This document shows positions 54,489-63,707 of a stretch of DNA of 64,000 nt, in pieces; the first letter of the stretch is position 1, and each line of letters opens with the position of its first letter. The notes beneath the pieces are model-generated. The model worked only from the letters and a program-made list of their open reading frames with translations, had not been told where the DNA came from and searched no databases. Location of the stretch: positions 255,001 to 319,000 of the forward strand of contig RPFO01000891.1 of the NCBI GenBank assembly GCA_009746045.1. Reading direction: 5' to 3'. Origin of the DNA: Mesostigma viride (taxonomy: Eukaryota; Streptophyta; Mesostigmatophyceae; Mesostigmatales; Mesostigmataceae). The position numbers and the translations under genes are program-made.

Positions 54489-56189
54489 CCCCTAAATGGT
54501 CTGGCTGCCGATTTTCCGCCTAAAACTGAGTTACAGCCGACACGTCGGCCCCTTCTCGGGGGACCAAATGCCGCGAAAACTATTGAGAATTAGGAAACGT
54601 TTAGCTGAGAAGATCGAAAGTTTATAATTTTCCTCACAGCATGGTACTAGGGTTTGCATACTTCTGACAAAGTTATAGAGGTGTTCTGGCCGGTCAAAGT
54701 ACAAGGGGTCAGGGTACTTTTTCGCGTACAACGTGCATTCCGGAAAACGACGACCTGGCCATGGCGGCTTGCGCCCACGCATGGCATTTACTTTTTCGTT
54801 CGAATTTTCTGACCAAAGTCAGGAAATTGATTTTATACGTCCTAAAGATGATACAGGCCAATTTTTGGTTCGCGGGAATGCCATTTGATAGGTGTCGGCA
54901 GCGTTCTTGCTGGAAAAAACTGCGATCAGGCCGGACGATAGAAACGTTGACAGCAATACCTTTCCGGCGTATTTTAAAGGATATATTGGTTTCTTTGTAC
55001 TTTTTATGATACATGGTAGTCGTAAACGTGCAAGGGTGGCCAGAAATCGCCGAATCCAGCGACCACGCTGCACAACTTTGGTGTGCCGAAATGCGCCATT
55101 TTGCGGCCACCGCCTGGGCCAAGGTAACGCCATCCATGCCTGGTAAAGCTTAATCATCGTTTTCCTATCGATGTTTGACGTTTATATATACGTTCTAGCT
55201 TGTGTAGCACATTCTTTTTGCATGATTCATGCTCTTTCTTGACCCTGGCCTGGCCCCTTTCTAAAACACCCTTCTTAGATGCTTCCCTCAGTCAGTTGAC
55301 CTGCCACAGGGTGATGGTGATAAGTTTTAGAGGCTGTATGGGTTTGAATACCTCCATATATGTTTGTTATACATTTCCCACACACATATTGCATGAGTGT
55401 GAGGCAGTTGGCTGGTCTCTGTGGCATCATCAAGCATGTAACCGGTGAGTAGAAGCTTCCCATTGTCAGCATGTGACACCAGGTGTGCTGGCCATCACCT
55501 CCGGGCAAGCTATAGCAGCTTAGGCCTAGTTTATCCTTGCTAGGGCAAGCTGAAATAGGCTTAAAATCACTAGTTTGTTGGTGGCTGCCTCCTAGAATGC
55601 ATGCCTTGCGTAGGGTATCCGTACCACGTTACCTACGTGCATGGACAAGGTGGCACCTGCACATAGGTGCCATGTAAGGGCAGTGTGATGATGCAGTTAT
55701 GTTTCCCCATCATTGTGGAAGGGAAATGTATTGTGTGGCATGGTTGGGGGCCATATTAGTAGGTATTAGTAGGTAGTATGCCCACTCCTACCCCCTTGGT
55801 TGCTTTTTACCAACGGTACCCCTATGGGCTGTACTGGGTGTAACTGCTGGTATACCCACCCAAATGATGACCCCAATGGCTCAAACTGTTCAGCAACTAA
55901 TTGTTTATCATCCCTGAAGTGGTAGGTGCCTAGCTCTTACAACATAATTCAAAATGCACATTCTACCAAAAATGAAAACGCTCGTCTTGACCCCCCTGAC
56001 TTTGACGGCAGTTATACATGGCCTACCCTGCATATATGTAAGGTTGTGATATACCAACCCGAAGGGCAACTCATGGACATGCTTGGCCCCCAAGGACAGC
56101 CATTGGATATGGGTGGGTTGGATGGCATCTGGTTTGCAAAATTGTGAAGTTACAGCCGATGCATCGGCAGTATTTCTGCCCATTTAGGG
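54489..56189. mobile_element. TTAA-target (piggyBac-like) transposon, copy 2
   Basis: TTAA at 54485-54488 and 56190-56193; ends CCCCTAAATGG inverted (54489 and 56189). Subterminal GTTACAGCCGA(C/T)(A/G)C(G/A)TCGGC at both ends. The block at 54690-55140 is homologous to copy 1 (for example GGTCAAAGTACA and TTCTTGCTGGAAAAAACTGCGAT), though the tips differ. No transposase recognised. Weak conserved frames (minus strand, LIAVFSSKNAADT and FPECTLYAKKYPDPLYFDR) exist in both copies. Confidence 0.82.
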
Positions 56190-56193
56190 GTTA

Positions 56194-56242
56194 AAGGTGA
56201 GAAGGAGCGGGGGCGGCCCTGCCTTACCCCGTGCGCGGGGAA
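56194..56242 (-). mobile_element. Last piece of retroposon copy C
   Basis: AAGGTGAGAAGGAGCGGGGG and the GGCGGCCC..CCCCGTGCGCGGGG block continue ORF1 after the TTAA element, then stop where a reversed 3' UTR piece (GATAGGCCATATGCCCC) begins. Confidence 0.75.
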
Positions 56243-56704
56243 ATGATAGGCCATATGCCCCCTCTCAAGGGCTATTAATTAGGAACATAACTCCGTTGGG
56301 AGTATATGTAGCACATAGCCCTGAGAAGGGGCATATGAGCCTATAATACATTCTAAGCTACTTCCTGCAAGGGTGGGAATGTAAACAACACTTGCTCTAG
56401 GTGCACCAGGGCACCCGCACCCTCATGGTCTATCACGCTATGCCCGGGTAAGGGGGGGAGCATGCCTGTGAGGGGGAAGATCATCATGGCTATACAAGAG
56501 CTATGGCATGGCTTCTCAGCAGAGAGTGACTCCCTGCATGGGCACAACATTAATAAATAAAGCTAGGCATCGTCTGGAGTGTGGCACATCATAGGCACAC
56601 ATGTACATGACTAAAAAGGCTAGGCCTCAGCTGGTATAGTGCCTGTAGTAGGCGGGCATGTACAAGGCCACTGTCTAACTATTCTACACTACTGCTGTAT
56701 TCCC

Positions 56705-57520
56705 CTAGGCTGGGGCTGGAGTTGCTGGGGCCGCGGTGGTCGAGGGGGTCGCTTGCCAGGGCTTGTGGCCGACGTAGATGGCCGCCCCCTTCCAGTACAC
56801 CGGCTGGCCCGCCTTGGTCTGCCGGAGCTGGAGGTAGGTCGACCATAGCTCCCGTCGTCGTTGTTGCTGTGCCAGGGTCAAGTCGTCGTCAAGGGTGAAG
56901 AGAGTCTTCTCGAGCCGCTTGCGGCGTCTGAGAAAAGAAATCTTGTCCGCCGGAGTCTTAAAGGTGAGAAGGAGCGGGGGCGGCCCGGCCTTACCCCGCG
57001 CGCGGGGAAGGCGGTGGGCGGCCAGCTCGATCTCACCAGTAAGGCCCATGCGATCAAGGATTTCTCTCTCAAAAACACGCGCAAGCTTCTCGGAATTCTC
57101 ACCTTCCTCCATCTTGAGATTCTTGACAATGACGTTGAGGCTGCGCTTGGCGAGCTCGGCCTCCTCGCGGAGGTCAAGCGTCTGCCGCTGGAGCTGGGCT
57201 GCGACGGCGGAGGTGGTGGAGGTGGTATGTTGCTTAAGCATGTCCGCCCAGGTCGTGATGGGAGGAGCATCGCCGGCCAGGCCAGCCGAGGCGGGCTTGG
57301 CGGCAATGTCCTTCACTGCCTGGGCGGTGAGGCCTGCTGTGTTCTGCAAGACCTCGATAGCGATTGCATTATCCTTGAGGCGCTGGTCGATGTCGCGGAG
57401 CTGGGCGGTGATGGAGTCGGTGGAGGCGGAGGGGGGGGGGGGTGGAGGCGAGGAGGGTGGCGGTGGCGGTGGGGATGGTGGGAAGCTCAGCAGCCAGCGT
57501 GCCGCCAAGTGCCGCCACAT
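56705..57520 (-). CDS. Copy D ORF1b, RNA-binding part of L1-ORF1-like protein
   Basis: ATG 57520 (MWRHLAARW). A Pro/Ser linker with a G12 run on the plus strand is followed by the coiled-coil-like TAQLRDIDQRLKDNAIAIEV, then WADMLKQHTTST, then the RRM-like domain (RSLNVIVKNLKMEEGENSEK...ELAAHRLPRARG...LLLTFKTPADKISFLRRR). The C-terminal domain (LTLAQQQRRRELWSTYLQLR...VYWKGAAIYVG) has the layout of the L1 ORF1p family: trimerising coil, RRM and CTD that coat retroelement RNA. Confidence 0.7.
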   Translation of the reverse strand: MWRHLAARWLLSFPPSPPPPPPSSPPPPPPSASTDSITAQLRDIDQRLKDNAIAIEVLQNTAGLTAQAVKDIAAKPASAGLAGDAPPITTWADMLKQHTTSTTSAVAAQLQRQTLDLREEAELAKRSLNVIVKNLKMEEGENSEKLARVFEREILDRMGLTGEIELAAHRLPRARGKAGPPPLLLTFKTPADKISFLRRRKRLEKTLFTLDDDLTLAQQQRRRELWSTYLQLRQTKAGQPVYWKGAAIYVGHKPWQATPSTTAAPATPAPA

Positions 57521-58088
57521 CTGCGGCAAGAGGGGTCACGTGCTGCTCGAAAGCTTCCTTGAGGAGGGTGCGGATGGTGGCTTCGGTGGGGAAGGTGGAG
57601 GGGGGCGGGGGGGAAGCCCAGATCGCGGATTCGGAGCGTCCAGCAAGGGAGCAGAGGGCGAAGCGTTGAAGCTTGGGGCGACTCATGCGGTGGAGTATTG
57701 GGAGAGCCTCGGCGGGGTCGACAAGCTGGCCATTACCAGGCCAGCGGCCGCGGTTGTGGGACGTGAAGTACACGCACAGGGTTAGAAGCGAGGCGTGATT
57801 GCCGGAAAACACGTCGTCCATGAAGGCTCCTATGCCTTGGCGCCAGTAGCTGGAGGCGTTGGCGTCAAAGGAGCGCTCTTCCCAGGGCGGCTCAGCAGAG
57901 CGACTGCGCTTGGGGTCAGGCGAGGCAGATGGCGAGGCAAGCCCGGGAGGCTGGGCGAGCACCAGTGCACGACTAGTGTCACCGTTGCCATCTGGGCCGG
58001 TGGGCGAAGCTGCAGCCGAAGCTGCAGACGTATTATCATTGCCGAGCGCAGCCGCCAGGCTGCGTTGCGTCGAGAGGCGTTTGCTCAT
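57369..58088 (-). CDS. Copy D ORF1a, N-terminal part of L1-ORF1-like protein
   Basis: ATG 58088, 239 codons. Begins MSKRLSTQRSLAAALGND as in copy E. It has a basic KRSR patch, a divergent middle (residues about 70-150), then the conserved TIRTLLKEAFEQHVTPLAAD helix. It ends in a Pro/His-rich tail overlapping ORF1b in the +1 frame. Confidence 0.6.
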   Translation of the reverse strand: MSKRLSTQRSLAAALGNDNTSAASAAASPTGPDGNGDTSRALVLAQPPGLASPSASPDPKRSRSAEPPWEERSFDANASSYWRQGIGAFMDDVFSGNHASLLTLCVYFTSHNRGRWPGNGQLVDPAEALPILHRMSRPKLQRFALCSLAGRSESAIWASPPPPSTFPTEATIRTLLKEAFEQHVTPLAADVAALGGTLAAELPTIPTATATLLASTPPPLRLHRLHHRPAPRHRPAPQG

Positions 58089-58237
58089 CGTATATTGCGT
58101 AATGGCTTCGGAAAATTACATCAGCATGTGCGTCGTAGAAAGACGCATCGATTGTGATATTCACGGCTAAATTCGGTGCTCAAACGTGAAAGTTATGAGC
58201 TCCGCCGTCAGCCATGGCTACCTCGTGGCTTGTGAAC

Positions 58238-58290
58238 AAGGGCTATGTGCTACATATACTCCCAACGGAGTTATGTTACAATTCAATTCA
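58238..58290 (+). mobile_element. Retroposon 3' terminus with (AATTC)n tail
   Basis: GGGCTATGTGCTACATATAC...CGGAGTTATGTTAC, then AATTCAATTCAATTCAAT, then directly the antisense 3' UTR of the next copy. A small foldback. Confidence 0.8.
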
Positions 58291-59049
58291 ATTCAATAGC
58301 CCTGAGAAGGGGCATATGAGCCTATAATACATTCTAAGCTACTTCCTGCAAGGGTGGGAATGTAAACAACACTTGCTCTAGGTGCACCAGGGCACCCGCA
58401 CCCTCATGGTCTATCACGCTATGCCCGGGTAAGGGGGGAGCATGCCTGTGAGGGGGAAGATCATCATGGCTATACAAGAGCTATGGCATGGCTTCTCAGC
58501 AGAGAGTGACTCCCTGCATGGGCACAACATTACTAAATAAGGCTAGGCATCGTCTGGAGTGTGGCACATCATAGGCACACATGTACATGACTAAAAAGGC
58601 TAGGCCTCAGCTGGTATAGTGCCTGTAGTAGGCGGGCATGTACAAGGCCACTGTCTAACTATTCTACACTACTGCTGTATTCCCCTAGGCTGGGGCTGGA
58701 GTTGCTGGGGCCGCGGTGGTCGAGGGGGTCGCTTGCCAGGCCTTGTGGCCGACGTTGATGGCCGCCCCCTTCCAGTACACCGGCTGGCCCGCCTTGGTCT
58801 GCCGGAGCTGGAGGTAGGTCGGCCATAGCTCCCGTCATCGTTGTTGCTGTGCCAGGGTCAAGTCGTCGTCAAGGGTGAAGAGAGTCTTCTCGAGCCGCTT
58901 GCGGCGTCGGAGAAAAGAAATCTTGTCCGCCGGGGTCTTAAAGGTGAGAAGGAGCGGGGGCGGCCCGGCCTTACCCCGCGCGCGGGGAAGGCGGTGGGCG
59001 GCCAGCTCGATCTCACCAGTAAGGCCCATGCGATCAAGGATTTCTCTCT
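58291..59049 (-). mobile_element. ORF1-only retroposon, copy D2, truncated
   Basis: Nearly identical to 56310-57063 (3' UTR and ORF1b C-terminus). It ends at TTTCTCTCTC within ORF1, where copy E's 3' UTR begins. The similarity suggests a recent segmental duplication. Confidence 0.85.
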
Positions 59050-59436
59050 CAGAAGGGGCATATGAGCCTATAATACATTCTAAGCTACTTCCTGCAAGGG
59101 TGGGAATGTAAACAACACTTGCTCTAGGTGCACCAGGGCACCCGCACCCTCATGGTCTATCACGCTATGCCCGGGTAAGGGGGGGAGCATGCCTGTGAGG
59201 GGGAAGATCATCATGGCTATACAAGAGCTATGGCATGGCTTCTCAGCAGAGAGTGACTCCCTGCATGGGCACAACATTACTAAATAAGGCTAGGCATCGT
59301 CTGGAGTGTGGCACATCATAGGCACACATGTACACGATTAAATAAAGCGCGGGGCTTAGCTGGGAGAGTGCCTCTAGGAGGCGTACATGTACATGGCCAC
59401 GGTCTATCTATTCTGCACTACTACTGCTGTATTCCC

Positions 59437-60279
59437 CTAAGCTGGGGCGTCTGGAGTCGCTGGGGCCGCGGGGGGGGGGGGTCGCCTGCGCCAGGGCTTG
59501 TGGCCGACGTAGATGGCCGCCCCCTTCCAGTACACCGGCGGCCCCGCCTTGGTCTGCCGGAGCTGGAGGTAGGTCGGCCATAGCTCCCGTCGCCGTTGTT
59601 GCTGCGCCAGGGTCAAGTCGTCATCAAGGGTGAAGAGAGTCTTCTCGAGCCGCTTGCGGCGTCTGAGAAAAGAAATCTTGTCCGCCGGGGTCTTAAAGGT
59701 GAGGAGGAGCGGGGGCGGCCCTGCCTTACCCCGCGCGCGGGGAAGGCGGTGGGCAGCCAGCTCTATCTCACCGTTAAGGCCCATGCGACCAAGGATTTCT
59801 CTCTCAAACGCACGCAAAAGCTTCTCGGAATTCTCACCTTCCTCCATCTTGAAGTTCTTGACAATGACGTTGAGGCTGCGCTTGGCGAGCTCGGCCTCCT
59901 CGCGGAGGTCAAGCGTCTGCCGTTGAAGCTGGGCTGCGACGGCGGAGGTGGTGGAGGTGGTATGTTGCTTAAGCATGTCCGCCCAGGTGGTGATGGGAGG
60001 AGCATCGCCAGCCAGGCCAGCCGAGGCTGGCTTGGCGGCAATGTCCTTCACCGCCTGGGCGGTGAGGCCTGCGGTATTCTGCAGAACCTCGATAGCAATG
60101 GCGTTGTCCTTAAGACGCTGGTCGATGTCACGGAGCTGGGCGGTGATGGCGTCGGAGGTGGAGGTGGTGGCGGTGGAGGAGGCGAGGAGGGTGGAGGTGG
60201 CGGTGGAGATGGTGGAGGTGGCGGTGGAGATCGAGGAGGGGGAGCTCGGCAGCCAACGTGCTGCCCATGACCGCCACAT
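59437..60279 (-). CDS. Copy E ORF1b, intact
   Basis: ATG 60279 (MWRSWAARWLPSS), 280 codons with no stop. Ser/Thr-rich linker, coil (QLRDIDQRLKDNAIAIEVLQ), WADMLK, RRM-like region (SLNVIVKNFKMEEGENSEKL..ILGRMGLNGEIELAAHRLPR..PLLLTFKTPADKISFL) and CTD (FTLDDDLTLAQQQRRRELWP). The best-preserved copy in the window and the reference for the family. Confidence 0.75.
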   Translation of the reverse strand: MWRSWAARWLPSSPSSISTATSTISTATSTLLASSTATTSTSDAITAQLRDIDQRLKDNAIAIEVLQNTAGLTAQAVKDIAAKPASAGLAGDAPPITTWADMLKQHTTSTTSAVAAQLQRQTLDLREEAELAKRSLNVIVKNFKMEEGENSEKLLRAFEREILGRMGLNGEIELAAHRLPRARGKAGPPPLLLTFKTPADKISFLRRRKRLEKTLFTLDDDLTLAQQQRRRELWPTYLQLRQTKAGPPVYWKGAAIYVGHKPWRRRPPPPAAPATPDAPA

Positions 60280-60835
60280 CTGCTGCGATGGGGGCCACGT
60301 GCTGCTCGAGGGCCTCCTTGAGGAGTGAGCGGATGGAGGATTCGGTTAAGGTGGTGGTGAGGGGCTTTGGGGGCCAAAGCTCCTCGAGGGAGCGGCCGAG
60401 GAGGGAGAAAAGGACGCGAATCTGAAGGTTGGGGCGGCGGCAGGTGAGGATTTGGTCGAAGTTGTGGGTGCGTCTCTGGAAAGCATCGGTGAGGCGGCCC
60501 TGATGGAAGAGTTGCTTGCACATCTCGAGAAGCGAGGCATACGATCCGAAAAACACGTAGCCCAGGATCTTGTCGGGGTTGAGCTTGTCAAAAAAGCCGG
60601 GCTGGCTGGCGTCAAAGTCGTACTCCTCCCAGGTCGGCTCGGCAGGGCGACTGCGCTTGGGTTCAGGCGACGCTGCTGGCGAGGCGGCCAGCGGGGGCTG
60701 GGCGACCACTAGAGCTTGGCTAGTGGCGCCGCTGCCTTCTGGACCGGTTGGCGAAGCTGCAGCCGGGGCTGCAGACGTATTTTCATTGCTAAGCGCAGCC
60801 GCCAGGCTGCGTTGCGTCGAGAGGCGTTTGCTCAT
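60128..60835 (-). CDS. Copy E ORF1a
   Basis: ATG 60835, 235 codons. Shares the start MSKRLSTQRSLAAAL and the helix SSIRSLLKEALEQHVAPIAAD with copy D, but the middle differs (FFDKLNPDKILGYVFFGSYA, QILTCRRPNLQIRVLFSLLG). It overlaps ORF1b by about 150 nt in the +1 frame. Confidence 0.6.
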   Translation of the reverse strand: MSKRLSTQRSLAAALSNENTSAAPAAASPTGPEGSGATSQALVVAQPPLAASPAASPEPKRSRPAEPTWEEYDFDASQPGFFDKLNPDKILGYVFFGSYASLLEMCKQLFHQGRLTDAFQRRTHNFDQILTCRRPNLQIRVLFSLLGRSLEELWPPKPLTTTLTESSIRSLLKEALEQHVAPIAADVAVMGSTLAAELPLLDLHRHLHHLHRHLHPPRLLHRHHLHLRRHHRPAP

Positions 60836-61025
60836 CGTATATTGCGTAATAGCTTCGGAAAATTATATCAGCATGTGCGTCATAAAAAAGACGCGTCGAT
60901 TGTGATATTCACGGCTAAATTCGGTGCTCAAACGTGAAAGTTATGAGCTCCGCCGTCAGCCATGGCTACCTCGTGGCTCGTGGCTTCGGGTTTGTGTATA
61001 GTAGAAGTGTGTATAGTAGGCCTCC

Positions 61026-61076
61026 GGGATATGTGCTACATATACTCCCAACGGAGTTATGTTCCTAATTAATATT
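61026..61076 (+). mobile_element. Retroposon 3' terminus, 51 bp
   Basis: GGGATATGTGCTACATATAC...GTTATGTTCCTAATTAAT in plus orientation, just upstream of copy E. Confidence 0.75.
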
Positions 61077-61362
61077 GGTTTGCAGCTGTCACAAAAAATA
61101 AAAAAGATACCAGGATTTTTTCTTGAGTTGTACGGGATGTAAGGAGTCCGTCCACCGAGTTTCAGACCGAAAATATCGTATCTAAGTTGTGTCTGCCACA
61201 TGTCAGATTACAGCGCGATACATCGCGTTCAAACCCTACAACGCGATGTATCACGGTTAAACTTGTACTGGGTGTCCCATTGCCATCAGAAAGAAAAGAG
61301 AACTTCGCAGCTGCGTTGAAAAGCAGATCAGCAGCCCAGCCGCGGTCGCCCAATTGGCTCTC
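61077..61362. other. 3' flank of the coiled-coil gene
   Basis: Reading on the minus strand, TGTAA (TTACA at about 61207) lies some 150 bp after the stop and is a candidate poly(A) signal. No other feature seen. Confidence 0.4.
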
Positions 61363-63707
61363 TCAAACAGGCAGCTGGCTTGCAGTTCGTAGGTAGTCCA
61401 CCTCATAATGCAAGGCCTGCTCCCTGAGACTGTGAAGATGTTGCCTATTTTCCTCTGCAAGGTCCTGGGAGGAGCCAACCAAATAGTTCAGCACGCCCAC
61501 CACAAGTTAATGTGAGTGGGACATCATCATGAACGTTGGCATGCGTTTAAACTAGCAACATCCTCAGGTGCGGGATTCTGTTTATAAGCTGTGTGGTATG
61601 GTTGCGGGACAAACAGTTTGTTCAGCCTCGCAGCTGTTGCACCATGTTGTGTGTGTGTTGGATAGCTGAACTGTGCAGAAACACAACCATGTGCACACCG
61701 CAAACGAGAGACTATATCAAGTGGACAAAGACCAAGGTCATCAGGGCAGCTGTCAGAAAGAAAACCACGAGGGTTGCTGCTGGCAGCTGTATGATGCGGG
61801 GCACAGGAGCAGAGATTGCTGCTAGATCGCAAAGGTGATAATGGATTTATAAGTGGGGGGACATAATTTGGCACTCCCTAAGCACGCTTGAAACGCTCGA
61901 CCAGACAATTAAGTGCACCATCTGATCGGCTTCAGCAGACAAGGAGGCTTCGCACCCAAACCAAACCTGCCCTTATTTTCGCATCTGAAGTTCATCGCGC
62001 CATCCCACTACACCATTTCCGTGTCACTATCCTGGGCTTCCCCATCTAAAGGGCCTTTACACTACCATGTATTAAACCATGTATGAACGTATTAAAAGCC
62101 ATATGCCCCTTCTCTGGGATATGTGCTACATACACTCCTAACGGAGTTATGTTCCTAATGAATGAATGAATGAATGAATGAATGAATGAATGAATGAATG
62201 AATGAATGAATGAATGAATGAATGAATGAATGAATGAATGAATGAATGAATGAATGAATGAATGAATGAATGAATGAATGAATGAATGAATGAATGAATG
62301 AATGAATGAATGAATGAATGAATGAATGAATGAATGAATGAATGAATGAATGAATGAATGAATGAATGAATGAATGAATGAATGAATGAATGAATGAATG
62401 AATGAATGAATGAATGAATGAATGAATGAATGAATGAATGAATGAATGAATGAATGAATGAATGAATGAATGAATGAATGAATGAATGAATGAATGAATG
62501 AATGAATGAATGAATGAATGAATGAATGAATGAATGAATGAATGAATGAATGAATGAATGAATGAATGAATGAATGAATGAATGAATGAATGAATGAATG
62601 AATGAATGAATGAATGAATGAATGAATGAATGAATGAATGAATGAATGAATGAATGAATGAATGAATGAATTACACTACCAAGTCTCTCAATCGCATCAC
62701 GTGCCGTACCTTGAGTCTTGCCATCATCATCCCCATGGATCCATTCGGCGCCTGCAGCGCGGTCCTGTTCTCCCCATCGGCGCTCGGGCCATCCCTGGGG
62801 GACAGCAGGCCTTGGGCTTTGGACAGTGAGGGGGCAAGCACCTGCGAGAAGGGGGGGAACGAGAGGACCAAACCACAGAAACCTCTTGTCTTGATATCAT
62901 AGTAGTATATATAAATTGTGATCCTACATTAAGTGAGACAACTATTCCTATGTATATATCCTGTCTTGATATGCTGGTGTGTGATCTCTACTGCAATTAC
63001 TTGTGAAGATGCTGAGATTCCCCAGCGATCGATTCCAATGCAACCCTTCACATCCGTATACTTTCGCTCATAACATCAAGGAGACAACCAGCGCAGGCCA
63101 GAAATCGGGAGAATCCGGACCATGGCAGCTCGATCATAACAAGTCCCGTTCAACCGCCGAACGGACCCTTTCACTATCAATGAGACAACCAGCACAGGCC
63201 AGGTATCTGGAGAATCCTGTACTGCTATATGGATTCTAGTAGGACCCCGTGTCTGCCTCAGAAAATGTGAAATGCGAGAGTCATAGGCATGTCATTCCTG
63301 TCACAAACACTTGGGCTGCCTGTAGCTGAGAAGACCAGCAATGGATAGTTTGGAGTGTCCATATATAGGTGTGAACAGTACTACTTACTCCTGCGTGACC
63401 CCAAATGTGTCCTCTACCTGACAGCCCCTCGTGCTGGCTAGAACGGAGGCTGAACAATCCTGCTTCTAAGCACGTTGCTGAGACACAATGCTGAAGGAGC
63501 TGTGAAGCACCTTGATAGCTCCTTTATTACACCTCGGTAGAAAATAGCATGCAACTCACTGTCATAACATCCTGCTGGGCAACCTGCATCAACAACTTTG
63601 GACGCGCCCATGGGGCTATCCTCATTCCTCACCTGGAGCACGCCCACCAGGTTCTTCAGGGAGGCGTCGGTGGTGTCAGTTTGCAGCTGGCGCAGTGCAC
63701 TCAGCAC
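61363..63707 (-). CDS. 3' end of an unrecognised coiled-coil protein gene (last three exons)
   Basis: Exons 63707-63633 (25 codons), 62841-62710 (44 codons) and 61464-61363 (33 codons plus TGA). All are phase 0 at both sides, with CCAG|GTGCTG, CTCCAG|GTGAGG, CTCGCAG|GTGC, CTCAAG|GTACGG and CTCCCAG|GACC junctions. The peptides VLSALRQLQTDTTDASLKNL and DLAEENRQHLHSLREQALHY are strongly helical and heptad-like, joined by a Ser/Pro/Gly linker ending MGMMMARLK. The protein ends RTASQLPV. I do not know the family. The upstream part lies beyond 63707, probably outside the window. The exact phase match of three exons is the main support. Confidence 0.55.
62097..62156 (+). mobile_element. Retroposon 3' terminus in the penultimate intron
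   Basis: GCCATATGCCCCTTCTCTGG...CACTCCTAACGGAGTTATGTTCCT, the family 3' end, followed directly by the (GAAT)n array as its tail. Confidence 0.82.
62157..62670. repeat. (AATG)n array, about 128 units
   Basis: 514 bp without a visible interruption, starting exactly where retroposon copies have their short tetranucleotide or pentanucleotide tail. Confidence 0.98.
63076..63133 (-). mobile_element. 58-bp LINE insertion in an intron
   Basis: Perfect 8-bp duplication TCATAACA (63068-63075 and 63134-63141). The insert is the antisense LINE 3' terminus (CAAGGAGACAACCAGCGCAG...). A diverged second piece (GAGACAACCAGCACAGGCCA) follows at about 63180-63216. Confidence 0.8.

Larger units (their letters stand above)
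56275..58231 (-). mobile_element. ORF1-only retroposon, copy D, structurally complete
   Basis: Minus strand: 5' leader from about 58231, ORF1a, ORF1b, a 3' UTR of about 400 bp and the terminus CTCCCAACGGAGTTATGTTCC with a short AATTA tail at about 56275. Total about 1.96 kb with no endonuclease or RT. The 5' leader (GCCATGGCTGACGGCGGAGC...) is shared with copy E. Confidence 0.88.
59050..60985 (-). mobile_element. ORF1-only retroposon, copy E, nearly complete
   Basis: 5' leader from about 60985, ORF1a (60835), ORF1b (to 59437), 3' UTR to 59050. Only the last about 50 bp of the 3' terminus are missing. No RT. Confidence 0.87.

Noticed and set aside
54709-55137. 142-codon minus-strand ORF as a transposase
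   Set aside because: No catalytic Asp pattern of piggyBac transposases, and the homologous region in the other TTAA element has stops.
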